From Euperipatoides rowelli (Eukaryota > Onychophora > Udeonychophora > Euonychophora > Peripatopsidae): DNA of 12,654 bases. Location of the stretch: NCBI GenBank assembly GCA_003024985.2, contig PXIH01S0007570.1, one strand, 5' to 3'. A program made the position numbers and the translations under genes. A model generated the notes under the pieces. It saw only the letters and a list, made by a program, of their open reading frames with translations. It was not told the origin of the DNA and did no database searches. Shown in pieces: positions 1 to 7,943 of this stretch (position 1 is its first letter; each line of letters begins with the position of its first letter).

Positions 1-210
1 AACCTACCTACATGCCAAATTTCAAGTTTGTGCTATATTGGGAAGTATGCAAAACACTCCCAGGTCATTTGCCCTCCCCCAGGTCAAGTTTAAATAGCCT
101 ATAACCTGGCCAGATTAGAGGGAGACATTTATGCCTAATTTCAGGTCTGTAGCTTTAAAACTGTGGGAATGCATAAGGACCAAACAGACGGACAGACAGT
201 TGAGTTTTAT
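1..210. repeat. Dispersed dimeric repeat, truncated by window start
   Basis: Two related segments lie head to tail. The first, near 11-50, reads atgccaaatttcaagtttgt. The second, near 130-175, reads atgcctaatttcaggtctgt. Both run into a related 'tgggaa.tatgca/atgcat' stretch. The block ends in a gacggacagacag tract at about 188-200, followed by a T-rich tail. Animal dispersed repeats often end in a (GACA)n-like tract of this kind, but I cannot name the family. No coding potential is seen. The left boundary lies outside the window. Confidence 0.5.
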
Positions 211-784
211 ATTAACATATGGGCAATTTAAGAACATATAGTTTTCATGTTTGGAATTTTAGAATATTGTTTTAGAATCAAAATGACCAGTAAAATCATG
301 ATTAAAAAAATTGGCACAAATTTAGGGATAATACTGTATATAATCTACTTGAATTATTTTAACAAAATTACTTATTTAATTAAACTTTATATGGATAATA
401 ATTATATGAGCTATTAAGAACTCATTTCTCGAATACATATTCTTTTCAAGGGATTTACAGAAACAAGTTTATTTTGAAAAAAATAGGAACATACATTTTT
501 TCTTTGTAAAAAAAAATACTGGGAATATATTAGAAGTAATAATTCTATGGGTTTTGGAAGGAATAAAATCCAAAAGATTGTGTTCATCGGATCCATTCCT
601 TTTTCAAAAAACTTGACAATAACATAGTCATTTTGAGAAAACAGGAATGTGTGATGAATTTACATGAAAGTTAAAGGAAAATCGATCATGAACACAATTT
701 TTTGTTCACAGGTTTGAGTTTTTTCTATGGCTCCATGCTAAATTCATTCTGCATATACAAGTAAGGATACAGTGGAATTTTTTT
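211..784. other. AT-rich non-coding DNA, no feature seen
   Basis: This stretch is AT-rich with scattered A and T runs. The only open frame (60 codons, minus strand, 414-596) has low-complexity F/L/I/N-rich composition and no recognisable motif. I see no splice-bounded exon or repeat boundary. Confidence 0.5.
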
Positions 785-957
785 TTGTTGGGGCTGTTGG
801 TCTTTCAAGTTATGTTTTTGTTAAATTGATTTTGAGAAGCTTTTTTTTTTTTGTATGACAGGATTTTTTGTTATCTTTTAGTAGAATTTAAAAAGCTTTT
901 TTTTTTTTAATTGACGATGTTTTATTTCCTTTTGGTAGAATTTGAGAAGCTTTTTTT
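785..957. repeat. 55-bp tandem repeat with poly-T and AAGC junctions
   Basis: Three diverged units end in GA/AA-GAAGC followed by a T run. The AAGC junctions fall at 837-840, 893-896 and 947-950, giving periods of 56 and 54. Units 2 and 3 share a 'ttTTNGTAGAATTTRARAAGC' core. Unit 1 is the most diverged. The poly-T runs at 841-852 and 897-908 are part of the unit rather than independent homopolymers. Confidence 0.6.
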
Positions 958-975
958 CAGGGGTGAGGGTATTGA

Positions 976-987
976 CCCCCCCCCCCC
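976..987. repeat. Homopolymer C tract (12 C)
   Basis: An uninterrupted run of 12 C follows the 55-bp repeat and a G-rich aggggtgagggt segment. It is a simple low-complexity tract and its length is probably variable or subject to sequencing error. Confidence 0.8.
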
Positions 988-1185
988 ATATCATATGCCC
1001 TTGTATATTAAAAAGCAATTTACCATTGGTCTGTACATCAAATGCCGTAGCATTCCATATTTGCTCCTTTTTGTTAACATCTCTGTAGTCTTGTCTTTAT
1101 AAGTCATAAATTATCAGATAATTTAAGATTAAAATTATAAGAATTTCATTATTCATGGAGGTTGCCATTTTTTTATAGTACTGAA

Positions 1186-1342
1186 ATGTGATTGATTGGT
1201 TGACTTAAGTTGAAAGTCAAAGTTACGGAAAATTAGGGTTTTTCCTATTCTAATATTTCTTTAAGTCGAAGTTATAAGTCCAAAACCAGGTTTGCTGTGA
1301 TTGGTCAAAAGTCAATGTTGGCTCTTGACATGGACTTAACTT
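1186..1342. repeat. Degenerate inverted-repeat patch (GACTTAA motifs)
   Basis: The motif GACTTAA/TTAAGTC recurs in both orientations. 'aagttataagtcca' (from about 1269) pairs, with a 2-base bulge, with 'tggacttaactt' (1331-1342). 'gattggt' occurs near 1194 and again near 1299, next to related gtcaaa(g) sequence. This suggests an old foldback or MITE fragment, but no clean termini or target duplication are visible. Confidence 0.3.
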
Positions 1343-1399
1343 TGCCCTAACTTATCGTTGTTAATCAGCCTTAAACCTACAAATTGAACCCTATGGGCA

Positions 1400-2178
1400 T
1401 TAACCACACTTATATACACTATCGTGCTTTGCAAAGGGTCACATATACATCAAAGAAAAATTGATTTGATGAAAGAAATGAAATTTTCAGTCCCTCTTAT
1501 TCAAAAAAAAACTACTCTGCACTTTATGATAGATTTTACCGTTAAGCAAAGTACTCTATGGATCAACATGTTTCTCTTTCTAAGATAGTTTTTTTTCCTC
1601 TCATGAAAAACTAATTTGGCACTAAGTTGAATAAGATGAGCTGAATCAAGTCGATCTATTAACAGATTATTTAGTATGGAAGACTGAGAAATGACTCTTC
1701 TCTCAATTTAGTTTTTTTTTCATGAGCTGCATTCAGTATGATAGCATTATGACTACCATTGTTCTTTCAATTAGAAGCTTCCATTAGCATTTCTAGCATA
1801 AGAGCATTTTACCCATAAAAAAATTGCCAAATGGAAAGGTTAAGCTATTAAAAAAAAGCATTAAAAATATTTAATATATAAAACCTGTCAGCACTTAAAC
1901 AATGTTCTCCTGAAAAACGATTTCTCCTCTTTTTTTTTATAACTGAACACTTCAAGTAACGTAAGTCACTTTTGAATACTGATTCTTAATTTCTCTAATC
2001 TACTTGAAAATTCATGGATAAATATAGAAAGTGCAATACTGCTGCTTTTGTATATTTTATTTTTGATCCGAAGCAAATGGCAATAGTGCAGCTGCCTAAC
2101 TGAGTATTTTTGCAGAATTGTGTAATTTGTTGACAAAGTGTATGAAATGTTTACCATAGCTAGTATATAATATAATGT
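1400..2178. other. AT-rich non-coding DNA, no feature seen
   Basis: I see no repeat, RNA gene or coding signal. The 63-codon minus-strand open frame (1966-2157) has no recognisable motif and nothing supports it as an exon. Confidence 0.5.
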
Positions 2179-2189
2179 TCATATTTAAA

Positions 2190-2565
2190 TGTGGAGGGAA
2201 ATTTTATTTGACCTATGTGGTTACCTAGAGGTCATTGTTGTAGGGCCACTTTGACAAAAATTAGAAAATATTCAGTCAAAAAATGCTCTAATTCGATGGT
2301 GCATCATTCTGCTCAGGGCTATGACTTCACATACTACCCAGATCTACAGAACTTATCCCCATCAAAAAATTAAAAAAAAAAAATTGGCCGCCATCTTGAA
2401 TTTTTCAAAATTACCCAAAATGTATCAGAAATCATCCAAAAGCATTCTGGGTACTAGGATACNATGATTTNTGAAGTTTCCCTTCGGCAAATTCAGAAAT
2501 ATCAAAATAAGCTAATTAGCGGGTCCCCCAGACCCCAAACATCTGGAATCTGACTTTCCTCCACA
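2190..2565. mobile_element. Short element bounded by TGTGGAGG / CCTCCACA, class uncertain
   Basis: The left end TGTGGAGG (2190-2197) is the exact reverse complement of the right end CCTCCACA (2558-2565). The flanks are similar: tcatatttaaa before and tcaaattttaaa after, a possible degenerate target duplication. The interior contains a poly-A stretch and 'ttggccgccatcttgaattt', and is more GC-rich towards its right end (gggtcccccagacccc). Two ambiguous bases (2463, 2471) lie inside. A TG...CA boundary also fits a solo LTR, while the 8-bp terminal repeat fits a MITE. No coding sequence is seen. Confidence 0.4.
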
Positions 2566-2579
2566 TCAAATTTTAAATA

Positions 2580-2975
2580 TAACGGTTCATACTACTTATG
2601 GTAGAAATTTCATACTTTTATCATAAAGTGCACAATTGTTCTTGTTAATAGCTGTCCTACAATCTTTTAATGAATTGTTTATGTTTAATGCATTAACTCA
2701 TAATTTACGTCATAATTCTCTTTAATAGATTCATAAAGTAAATTCTCTACTTGTTTGAAATGATTCTCCAATGAATGCATTACTTTTTATGTGAATATAT
2801 GGCTGCATAATGGTTTATAAATACATATTGTACCCAATATTTCCATCTATTGTTCAATATAAATTTATTTTTTGAATGGCTAATTTAGAAAAACACTAAA
2901 TAGTCTACTTATTGTGCATATCTCTGATGCTCATTGCCAGTATTGGTACCATATAACACAGTTTTCTATAATGTT
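2580..2975. other. AT-rich non-coding DNA, no feature seen
   Basis: No repeat boundary, RNA gene or coding frame is recognisable in this stretch. Confidence 0.5.
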
Positions 2976-2978
2976 TAA

Positions 2979-3029
2979 AGCGGACATTCACTAGAAGTAT
3001 AATGTTTATACTTCTAGTGAATGTCCGCT
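2979..3029. repeat. Perfect 24-bp inverted repeat with 3-nt loop
   Basis: The left arm 2979-3002 and right arm 3006-3029 are exact reverse complements, separated only by tgt. The arms begin agcggacattcac. TA dinucleotides lie symmetrically outside (2976-2977 and 3031-3032), which would suit a minimal Tc1/mariner-type foldback element. A hairpin RNA is an alternative, but the perfect stem and very short loop do not look like an animal pre-miRNA. Confidence 0.8.
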
Positions 3030-3034
3030 ATATG

Positions 3035-3576
3035 AATTTGTTTAATATGGAGTAAGGGTTCAGGTTTAGATGAAGGTTAATAGGACTATAAATAAAATAA
3101 TAATTCTGCTATTCATTTTTGTCCCTTTTGATTATATAGTTGGGACATAGATACTCATGTTATAGGGAACTGGGTACGTCTAGGCCTGGGGTTAGTGCCC
3201 AAAAGTAAAAAGTAAAGAAAAAAACATACCATCACCAATTTCTTACATGTCACAAGTTGATTCTGCTGTATGGACTATCACCTTTAAGTTATTGATTTTT
3301 CATGTATGGTTGACTGGTATTGATCAGCTTTTGCTGGACTTCATAATGAACTTCAAACTCCATATAATACCAAAAAAAAATCTGGGAACTGATATCTTAC
3401 TACATAGTTGGTACTATCATTCAATCCATTAAATGATATAGACTGTTCTAAATAATAATACTAATATGAATTCTAAAGACAAGAAAAAAAGAAACATAAG
3501 TTTCAAGCTGGATATTTATTGTTACTTGAAAATGTAAATATAGTCATTACAAATAACATACAATTTTTGTACTAGT
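3035..3576. other. Non-coding DNA, no feature seen
   Basis: The 61-codon plus-strand open frame at 3247-3432 has no recognised domain and no supporting context. The remainder is AT-rich and unremarkable. Confidence 0.45.
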
Positions 3577-3580
3577 TTAA
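3577..3580. repeat. TTAA target duplication, left copy
   Basis: TTAA directly precedes CCCTGCAG at the left end of the piggyBac-like element; the matching copy is at 4348-4351. Confidence 0.75.
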
Positions 3581-3586
3581 CCCTGC

Positions 3587-3609
3587 AGTAGTCGCGGTAT
3601 CTGTGAGAT
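3587..3609 (+). repeat. Subterminal motif copy 1 (direct)
   Basis: AGTAGTCGCGGTATCTGTGA plus 'gat' overlaps the left terminal repeat. It is the direct-orientation copy of a motif that occurs inverted at 3761-3783 and 4291-4315. Confidence 0.65.
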
Positions 3610-3760
3610 CCACATCGCACCTTTAAAAATTAATTTCTAGCTAATGTGCAGAGCTAGAATATTATCCATCCAGCTATGTGAATATTTTAAGGACTTCTAC
3701 AATCATGAAATAAACCGGTATTTTTAATACCAATACATGTATCAATTGTATTGATTTTGT

Positions 3761-3783
3761 ATCTCTCAGAGACCNCGACTACT
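3761..3783 (-). repeat. Subterminal motif copy 2 (inverted, internal)
   Basis: The reverse complement reads agtagtcgNggtctctgaga-gat. It is followed on the plus strand by ggtgtaatttt, which resembles the cgtgtaacttt beside copy 3. This places a right-end-like segment in the middle of the element. One ambiguous base is at 3775. Confidence 0.6.
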
Positions 3784-4005
3784 GGTGTAATTTTTTTTTT
3801 TTTTTTTTCGTATTTTCGGGAAGCTTTATTTAAATACTATAAAACATTTAGGAATAACTTTTTATAAATCAGAATTTAATGCCGATTTCAACCATCCAAA
3901 CCAAAATTTTTTATCTCTAACGACAGAGAAACGGCAAAGGAAAATGTAAAAAGCATTTTGCCCTTATTTTGTTTTCCATAGCCGACTTTATTATAAATAT
4001 TCTTT

Positions 4006-4247
4006 AAAAAAAAACTATTCATTGGATTTTTTTTTTTACATAGAAATATGCGCGCTAAAAAAAGGAACAAAAAGCACTATTGGAGTTTTTCTGTATCTTT
4101 TATAGATTATGAAATATTAAAAATAATGTATTATTTGCCCATGCTGTAGTAAAAAACGCCGCTTTTCCGTAAAATATACATAAAAAAAAAACTGTTCACC
4201 GGATTTTTTTTTATATAGAAAAATTCCTGATAAAAAAAGGAACAAAA
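4006..4247. repeat. Duplicated block inside the piggyBac-like element, period 177
   Basis: Segments 4006-4071 and 4182-4247 share the order A-run, act(a/g)ttca(tt/cc)ggat, T-run, (a)tatagaaa, aaaaaaaggaacaaaa. The offset measured at act(a/g)ttca is 177 bases. The two minus-strand open frames here (3888-4070 and 4117-4305) translate to similar F/L/K-rich peptides because of this duplication, so they are not genes. Confidence 0.6.
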
Positions 4248-4290
4248 TGATATATAAAAAGTCTATTTTATCTTGAAATAAACACATGTT

Positions 4291-4315
4291 ATCTCGCAGA
4301 TACACCGCGACTACC
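4291..4315 (-). repeat. Subterminal motif copy 3 (inverted, right end)
   Basis: The reverse complement reads gggtagtcgcggtgtatctg plus 'cgagat'. It lies 17 bases inside the right terminal repeat, whereas the left copy overlaps the left terminal repeat, so the two ends are asymmetric. Confidence 0.6.
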
Positions 4316-4347
4316 CGTGTAACTTTNNGANCGCGACGACTGCAGGG

Positions 4348-4351
4348 TTAA
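4348..4351. repeat. TTAA target duplication, right copy
   Basis: TTAA directly follows CTGCAGGG at the right end of the piggyBac-like element, mirroring 3577-3580. Confidence 0.75.
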
Positions 4352-4563
4352 GAGGAGGGACCTCTCCAATCCCAATTATAATTAAATTGCTTATATTTTC
4401 TACTGAAAAAAATACATTGAAAATAATAAATAATAAATTATGTGATGTTTCATATGATTACTAATGATAAAGGTGATAGAGTGTCAGTGCCATAATAGAA
4501 GAAAGACCCAAAAATAGGAATGTGAGAATGAAAAACAGAATAAGGCTTGCTATTTAATTAGCA
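4352..4563. other. AT-rich non-coding spacer, no feature seen
   Basis: This is the spacer between the piggyBac-like element and the first clear unit of the 210-bp tandem repeat. A diverged partial unit could extend into 4530-4563 but I cannot align it convincingly. Confidence 0.4.
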
Positions 4564-5275
4564 GATTGACTGTAATTAGTAAAACAAATTGTTTACTGTT
4601 CTAATTAGTCATCTGATTTATCTTCACTATTCATTACCAGATTTGGGTACTGAGGAGTTTGAATTGCAGACACTTTTAGGAAATCAGTTTGATTAGTCAT
4701 TTCATTTGGAAAAAATGTTTTAAAACTTATTTCATTAAATATGGAACTAATATTTAGCATATGTTTAATTATAAAATTGACTGTAGGCTATAACAGCAAC
4801 TTTGTTTATTCGATTAGTCAGCAAATTCAACTTGTATGATATTCACTGTTCATTGAATAGCCGATTTGGTGCTGATGAGTTTGATGTGCAGACACACTTA
4901 AGAAAGTAATTTGTTTGCTTGATTAAATGTTTTAAAACTTTTGTCAGTAGATATGGAGCTAATATTTAGTGAATGTTTTAGAAGATTGGCTGTTATGACA
5001 GCTATTTAGTTTGTTTACTTTATTTGCCAGCAGATTCAGTTTGTATGACTTTGCTATTTATCAAATACCATAGGTGTTTGGTGCTGAGATGAATGAGGTG
5101 CAGACAACATTTTAAGGACAGTAGTTTCTTTGGTTGAGAAGTTGGCTCATTTGTGGAAAAATGTTAGTTTTAAAACTTATGTTGCTCATTAAATATGGAG
5201 TTCAAGTTTTTCCAATGTTTAAATAGATGTTTGGCTGTTATGAAATCAATTTAGTTTGTATAACTAACTAAACCC
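4564..5275. repeat. Diverged tandem repeat, period about 210-245 bp, 3 copies plus partial
   Basis: Units start at 4564, 4775, 4984 and 5229 (partial), each with a gattg(a/g)ctgt-like start, giving periods of 211, 209 and 245. Ordered landmarks recur in each full unit: a (t/g)ttag(t/g)tt..ttta segment, ggtgctgatgagtttga..tgcagaca, aatgttttaaaactt, and aaatatgga(a/g)(c/t)taatattt. Unit 3 carries extra sequence (ggttgagaagttggctcat). Divergence is high, so this is an old expansion. No open frame runs through it. Confidence 0.75.
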
Positions 5276-5561
5276 TTGAACAGTATCTACTTATTATTTG
5301 GATTTGGGTCCAATATTGCTCAACTTTATCATACTAAAGTATCTCAAATCTCATTGTCCAAAATGACTCCAGTAATTCTACCCCATTTCTGTAAAATGGC
5401 TTAACTATTTCTCCCAATATATTATACAACCCTGTTCAAAATTTGATTAAAAGGAGAACAGTTTGTTTGGAATGGGGATTGGGTGGTATCTGAATATACA
5501 TCAATTTACCCATTTTAGAATAGTCTCAAAATTAACCAGAAAGTAAAATGTTTAATGCATA
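5276..5561. other. Non-coding spacer, no feature seen
   Basis: AT-rich sequence between the two tandem arrays. It shows no coding frame and no clear repeat units. Confidence 0.45.
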
Positions 5562-6016
5562 TATTACATTATTTAATATCACATAATGATTCAACACATA
5601 TTGTTCCACATTATTTTATATCATAAAAATATCCACCACAATTTTAATATCACATAATGGTTCACCACATTAATTTGATCCACATAATGATCCACATTAT
5701 TATATCTTATAACGACCTATAGATATTGTTTTTATGTCACATATTCATCCACATATTTTATTTAATACCACTTAATCATCAACCACATATTTTATGTTAC
5801 ATATTTGTCCACATTATTTTATATATTATGAGCCAAATATATTTTTTTATGTCACACAATGGTCCATATTGTATCACATAATGATGCTTATACAATATTT
5901 TGTCACATAATGAACCATCACATTTTATGTCAACTGATCTATATACATTATTTTTTATCACATAATGATCCACATACATTATTTAATGTCAAATAATGGT
6001 CCAATTATTTTATTGT
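5562..6016. repeat. AT-rich minisatellite, about 27-bp unit, roughly 15 diverged copies
   Basis: The approximate unit is ACATTATTTTATRTCACA followed by TAATGATCC. Unit lengths vary from about 25 to 34. Clear instances start near 5566, 5608, 5665, 5690, 5813 and 5952. CATTAT and ATAATG within one unit are complementary, so single units can fold back. The 60-codon minus-strand frame at 5797-5979, with recurring DHYVI/CDKI-like segments, is a translation of this repeat and not a gene. Confidence 0.8.
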
Positions 6017-6575
6017 TATCTACAATGGCTTGTAAACTAGTGGATAGTAGTTACCATATAATTTAACATTTTGATTTTTCCATTGTCAATAGAAATAAAA
6101 CTATTTAATGACTTTATTGCTAATTTGAAATTGAATGAAAAGTTAAATTTTGATTCCAGGTATTAAGTTTTTCCACTCAGATAGCAAAATGGAATTAAAC
6201 CTGGATTTCAAGATTTATAATCAAATAATATAGACTACCACATGAACTAACTTCTTATAAGGCTTTACTCTACTTTTTAAATAAAATTTTAACTGATATT
6301 AAATTTTGATTTAATTATTCAGAAGCACAATATTTGATAGACAAGGGGAGTCTATTAAAAAAATTGTAACTTAACTAGGTCTAATACTTGCGATTCGTGA
6401 GCAAACAGCACAGATTCATTTAGTCCGAAACCAACTAATGGTGTATGACTTTATGTAACATATTAAAGTGACTAGTTGTCTTAATATTTTTATTTACATT
6501 CCTAACCTTCACTTAAATGCTGGCCTTAACTCGTATTAAGTAATTAAAAATGTAGGCCTACCCCAACTCTAATGA
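6017..6575. other. AT-rich non-coding DNA, no feature seen
   Basis: No repeat boundary or coding frame is seen between the minisatellite and the LINE target site. Confidence 0.45.
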
Positions 6576-6591
6576 TAGGCTAATCAAGAAG
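6576..6591 (+). repeat. LINE target-site duplication, 5' copy
   Basis: TAGGCTAATCAAGAAG is repeated exactly at 7015-7030 on the other side of the LINE fragment. Confidence 0.85.
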
Positions 6592-6592
6592 A

Positions 6593-6987
6593 CTTCAAAT
6601 GTGATGCCTTAGATGCATACATGGAAGCTCCTTATGTGATCATATTAAAAATACTACAATACTATCAAGGTGTAAAAAACAATCCACCATTGAAGATGAG
6701 ATTAAAAGATGTAGATTGTGCTGGTTTGGTCATGTTTGCATAATGACTGAGAATCATATCCCAAACATGCTGCTATGGAGACAATGACCTGTGGGTTGAA
6801 AAATTCATTGTACAGCACCAAGGAAGTTGGACATGTTGAGAGTGATTTCAGGACCCAGAGACTCGACATTGATGAAGCAAGAAATCTAGCTATGGATTTT
6901 GACATATGGAAAGAGACATTAGAGAGAGGTTGTCATCCTCCAACACCCACAGCAGCTTATTTGCTCCAGAGATGCACCCTATCCAAC
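6593..6987 (+). pseudogene. LINE reverse-transcriptase ORF, C-terminal remnant
   Basis: In the frame starting at 6593 the translation includes DHIKNTTI, then STIEDEIKR, then LCWFGHVCIMTENHIPNMLL (6716-6775), and then an APRK segment. This matches the region after the polymerase domain in many LINE ORF2 proteins, whose hallmark is RLRWFGHVxRM followed by a basic G-RPRKTW stretch. The reading moves by one frame near 6843, consistent with a one-base deletion. It continues as DFRTQRLDIDEARNLAMD, then WKETLERGCHPPTP, to a stop at 6988-6990. In-frame stops lie at 6602, 6785 and 6797. Expected arginines are cysteines at 6710 and 6719. The polymerase and endonuclease catalytic domains are absent. The fragment encodes nothing functional. 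Homology is by motif recognition and was not computed. Confidence 0.8.
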
Positions 6988-7002
6988 TAGCTAATAAGAT
7001 TA

Positions 7003-7014
7003 TAAGTAAGTAAG
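7003..7014 (+). repeat. (TAAG)3 LINE tail
   Basis: Three TAAG units sit exactly between the LINE 3' end and the 3' target duplication, as expected for a LINE 3' tail made of a short repeat rather than poly-A. Confidence 0.7.
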
Positions 7015-7030
7015 TAGGCTAATCAAGAAG
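7015..7030 (+). repeat. LINE target-site duplication, 3' copy
   Basis: Exact match to 6576-6591, immediately after the TAAG tail. Confidence 0.85.
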
Positions 7031-7935
7031 TATTGGATCATTTTTGATCCTTTTTACACAACTTCCGTCATCCCAGCCATTAACCAAACAATGGTTTTTC
7101 AGGACTAAGTGGAGCTGTAATGTTTTCTAGGCAGACTCTATACTTAATATGTGTGTTATAAATTTCTAAAATATTTAAATATTTTTTTTTGTATAAACTG
7201 TAGATCTGGGAGTGGGAGGATGGAAGAGATTTATCTATTTTACTATATTTGCCATATGTTTATGACTTCAGAAAATTTAAGTCTAATGCAGTTTTTTTTT
7301 ATGAATTTTCTATTAATGATATTCAGATATCAATTTGAAAATAATTTTATTAGTAAAATTCACTTCAAATTAAACTAATAATTTATGATAAGCTTTTATT
7401 TGATTACTTTTGATAACCGGTTTATCTTATACAATCAGTAATTAAAATTTTGATAAATTGAAGAACAAAAAATTAAATAAGTCTTCAGTCTACTAGTCTA
7501 GTATTTTACTATTGAAATTATGACAATGAATTATTGTAATTATATTAGGAATGTTTACAATTAGAAAAAAAAAATGTTTTTGTGCTGTCTCATGTGAATA
7601 ACTTTGTTGATTTTTTTATTTTTTATGTTCAATATTTAATAATGTTGAGTTTAATATCTATCTCCTGGGATTTTAATATCACAGACACCTTACTTGGATT
7701 AACATTTCATAAACAAGCAGCCAGTGATTTCATAATAATTTTAAAGTTAGACAGCAAAACCTATAATTTCATTTAAAATTCATAAATTTTTATACCAACC
7801 TTAAAATTAAAGAATCATAATTGCAGTAATAAATCAAAAAATGCAAATTATTAAAAAAAAATTTAATTTTAGTTTGATTTTTTTTTTAAATTTACAGATT
7901 CGTAAGCTAGGTTAAGCTAACAGATCTCATGCACG
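7031..7935. other. AT-rich non-coding DNA, no feature seen
   Basis: This holds two small plus-strand open frames (75 codons at 7151-7378 and 64 codons at 7582-7776). Both are low-complexity and hydrophobic by virtue of T-rich DNA, with no motif. No repeat structure was resolved. Confidence 0.45.
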
Positions 7936-7943
7936 ATCTTAGG
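7936..7943 (+). repeat. hAT-type 8-bp target duplication, left copy
   Basis: ATCTTAGG directly precedes CAGCGGTT; ATCTAAGG at 9287-9294 follows the other terminus. They differ at one base of eight. Confidence 0.55.

Larger units (their letters stand above)
3581..4347. mobile_element. piggyBac-like non-autonomous element in a TTAA site
   Basis: The element begins CCCTGCAGTAGTCGCGG (3581-3597). Its right end is the reverse complement of CCCTGCAGTCGTCGCG (4332-4347), a single mismatch over 16 bases. TTAA flanks both ends exactly (3577-3580 and 4348-4351). The TTAA duplication and CCCT-starting terminal repeats are the hallmark of the piggyBac superfamily. No transposase is encoded: the 767-bp interior is AT-rich with long A/T runs and internal repeats, so it would have to be mobilised in trans. 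A motif near the ends (AGTAGTCGCGGTATCTGTGA) recurs inverted at 3761-3783 and 4291-4315. Confidence 0.75.
6592..7014 (+). mobile_element. 5'-truncated non-LTR retrotransposon (LINE) insertion
   Basis: This 423-bp copy carries only the extreme 3' end of a LINE: the C-terminal part of the reverse-transcriptase ORF, a short 3' end and a (TAAG)3 tail at 7003-7014. It is bounded by an exact 16-bp direct repeat (6576-6591 and 7015-7030). Severe 5' truncation, a short repeat tail and a target duplication of this length are the standard outcome of target-primed reverse transcription. Removing one duplication plus the insert leaves a plausible empty site. The clade is not assigned; the C-terminal motif and simple-repeat tail are shared by several clades. 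Confidence 0.85.

Noticed and set aside
3247-3432. 61-codon plus-strand open frame as a small gene
   Set aside because: No recognisable motif, no supporting promoter or splice context, and a length expected by chance in a 12.6-kb window read in six frames.
3888-4305. Two similar minus-strand peptides (60 and 62 residues) as duplicated small genes
   Set aside because: Their similarity comes from the 177-bp duplication inside the piggyBac-like element, and both read through A/T homopolymers.
5562-6016. Regular short repeats as a CRISPR-like array
   Set aside because: Units are directly adjacent, diverged and AT-rich with no unique spacers, and the surroundings are eukaryotic transposons.
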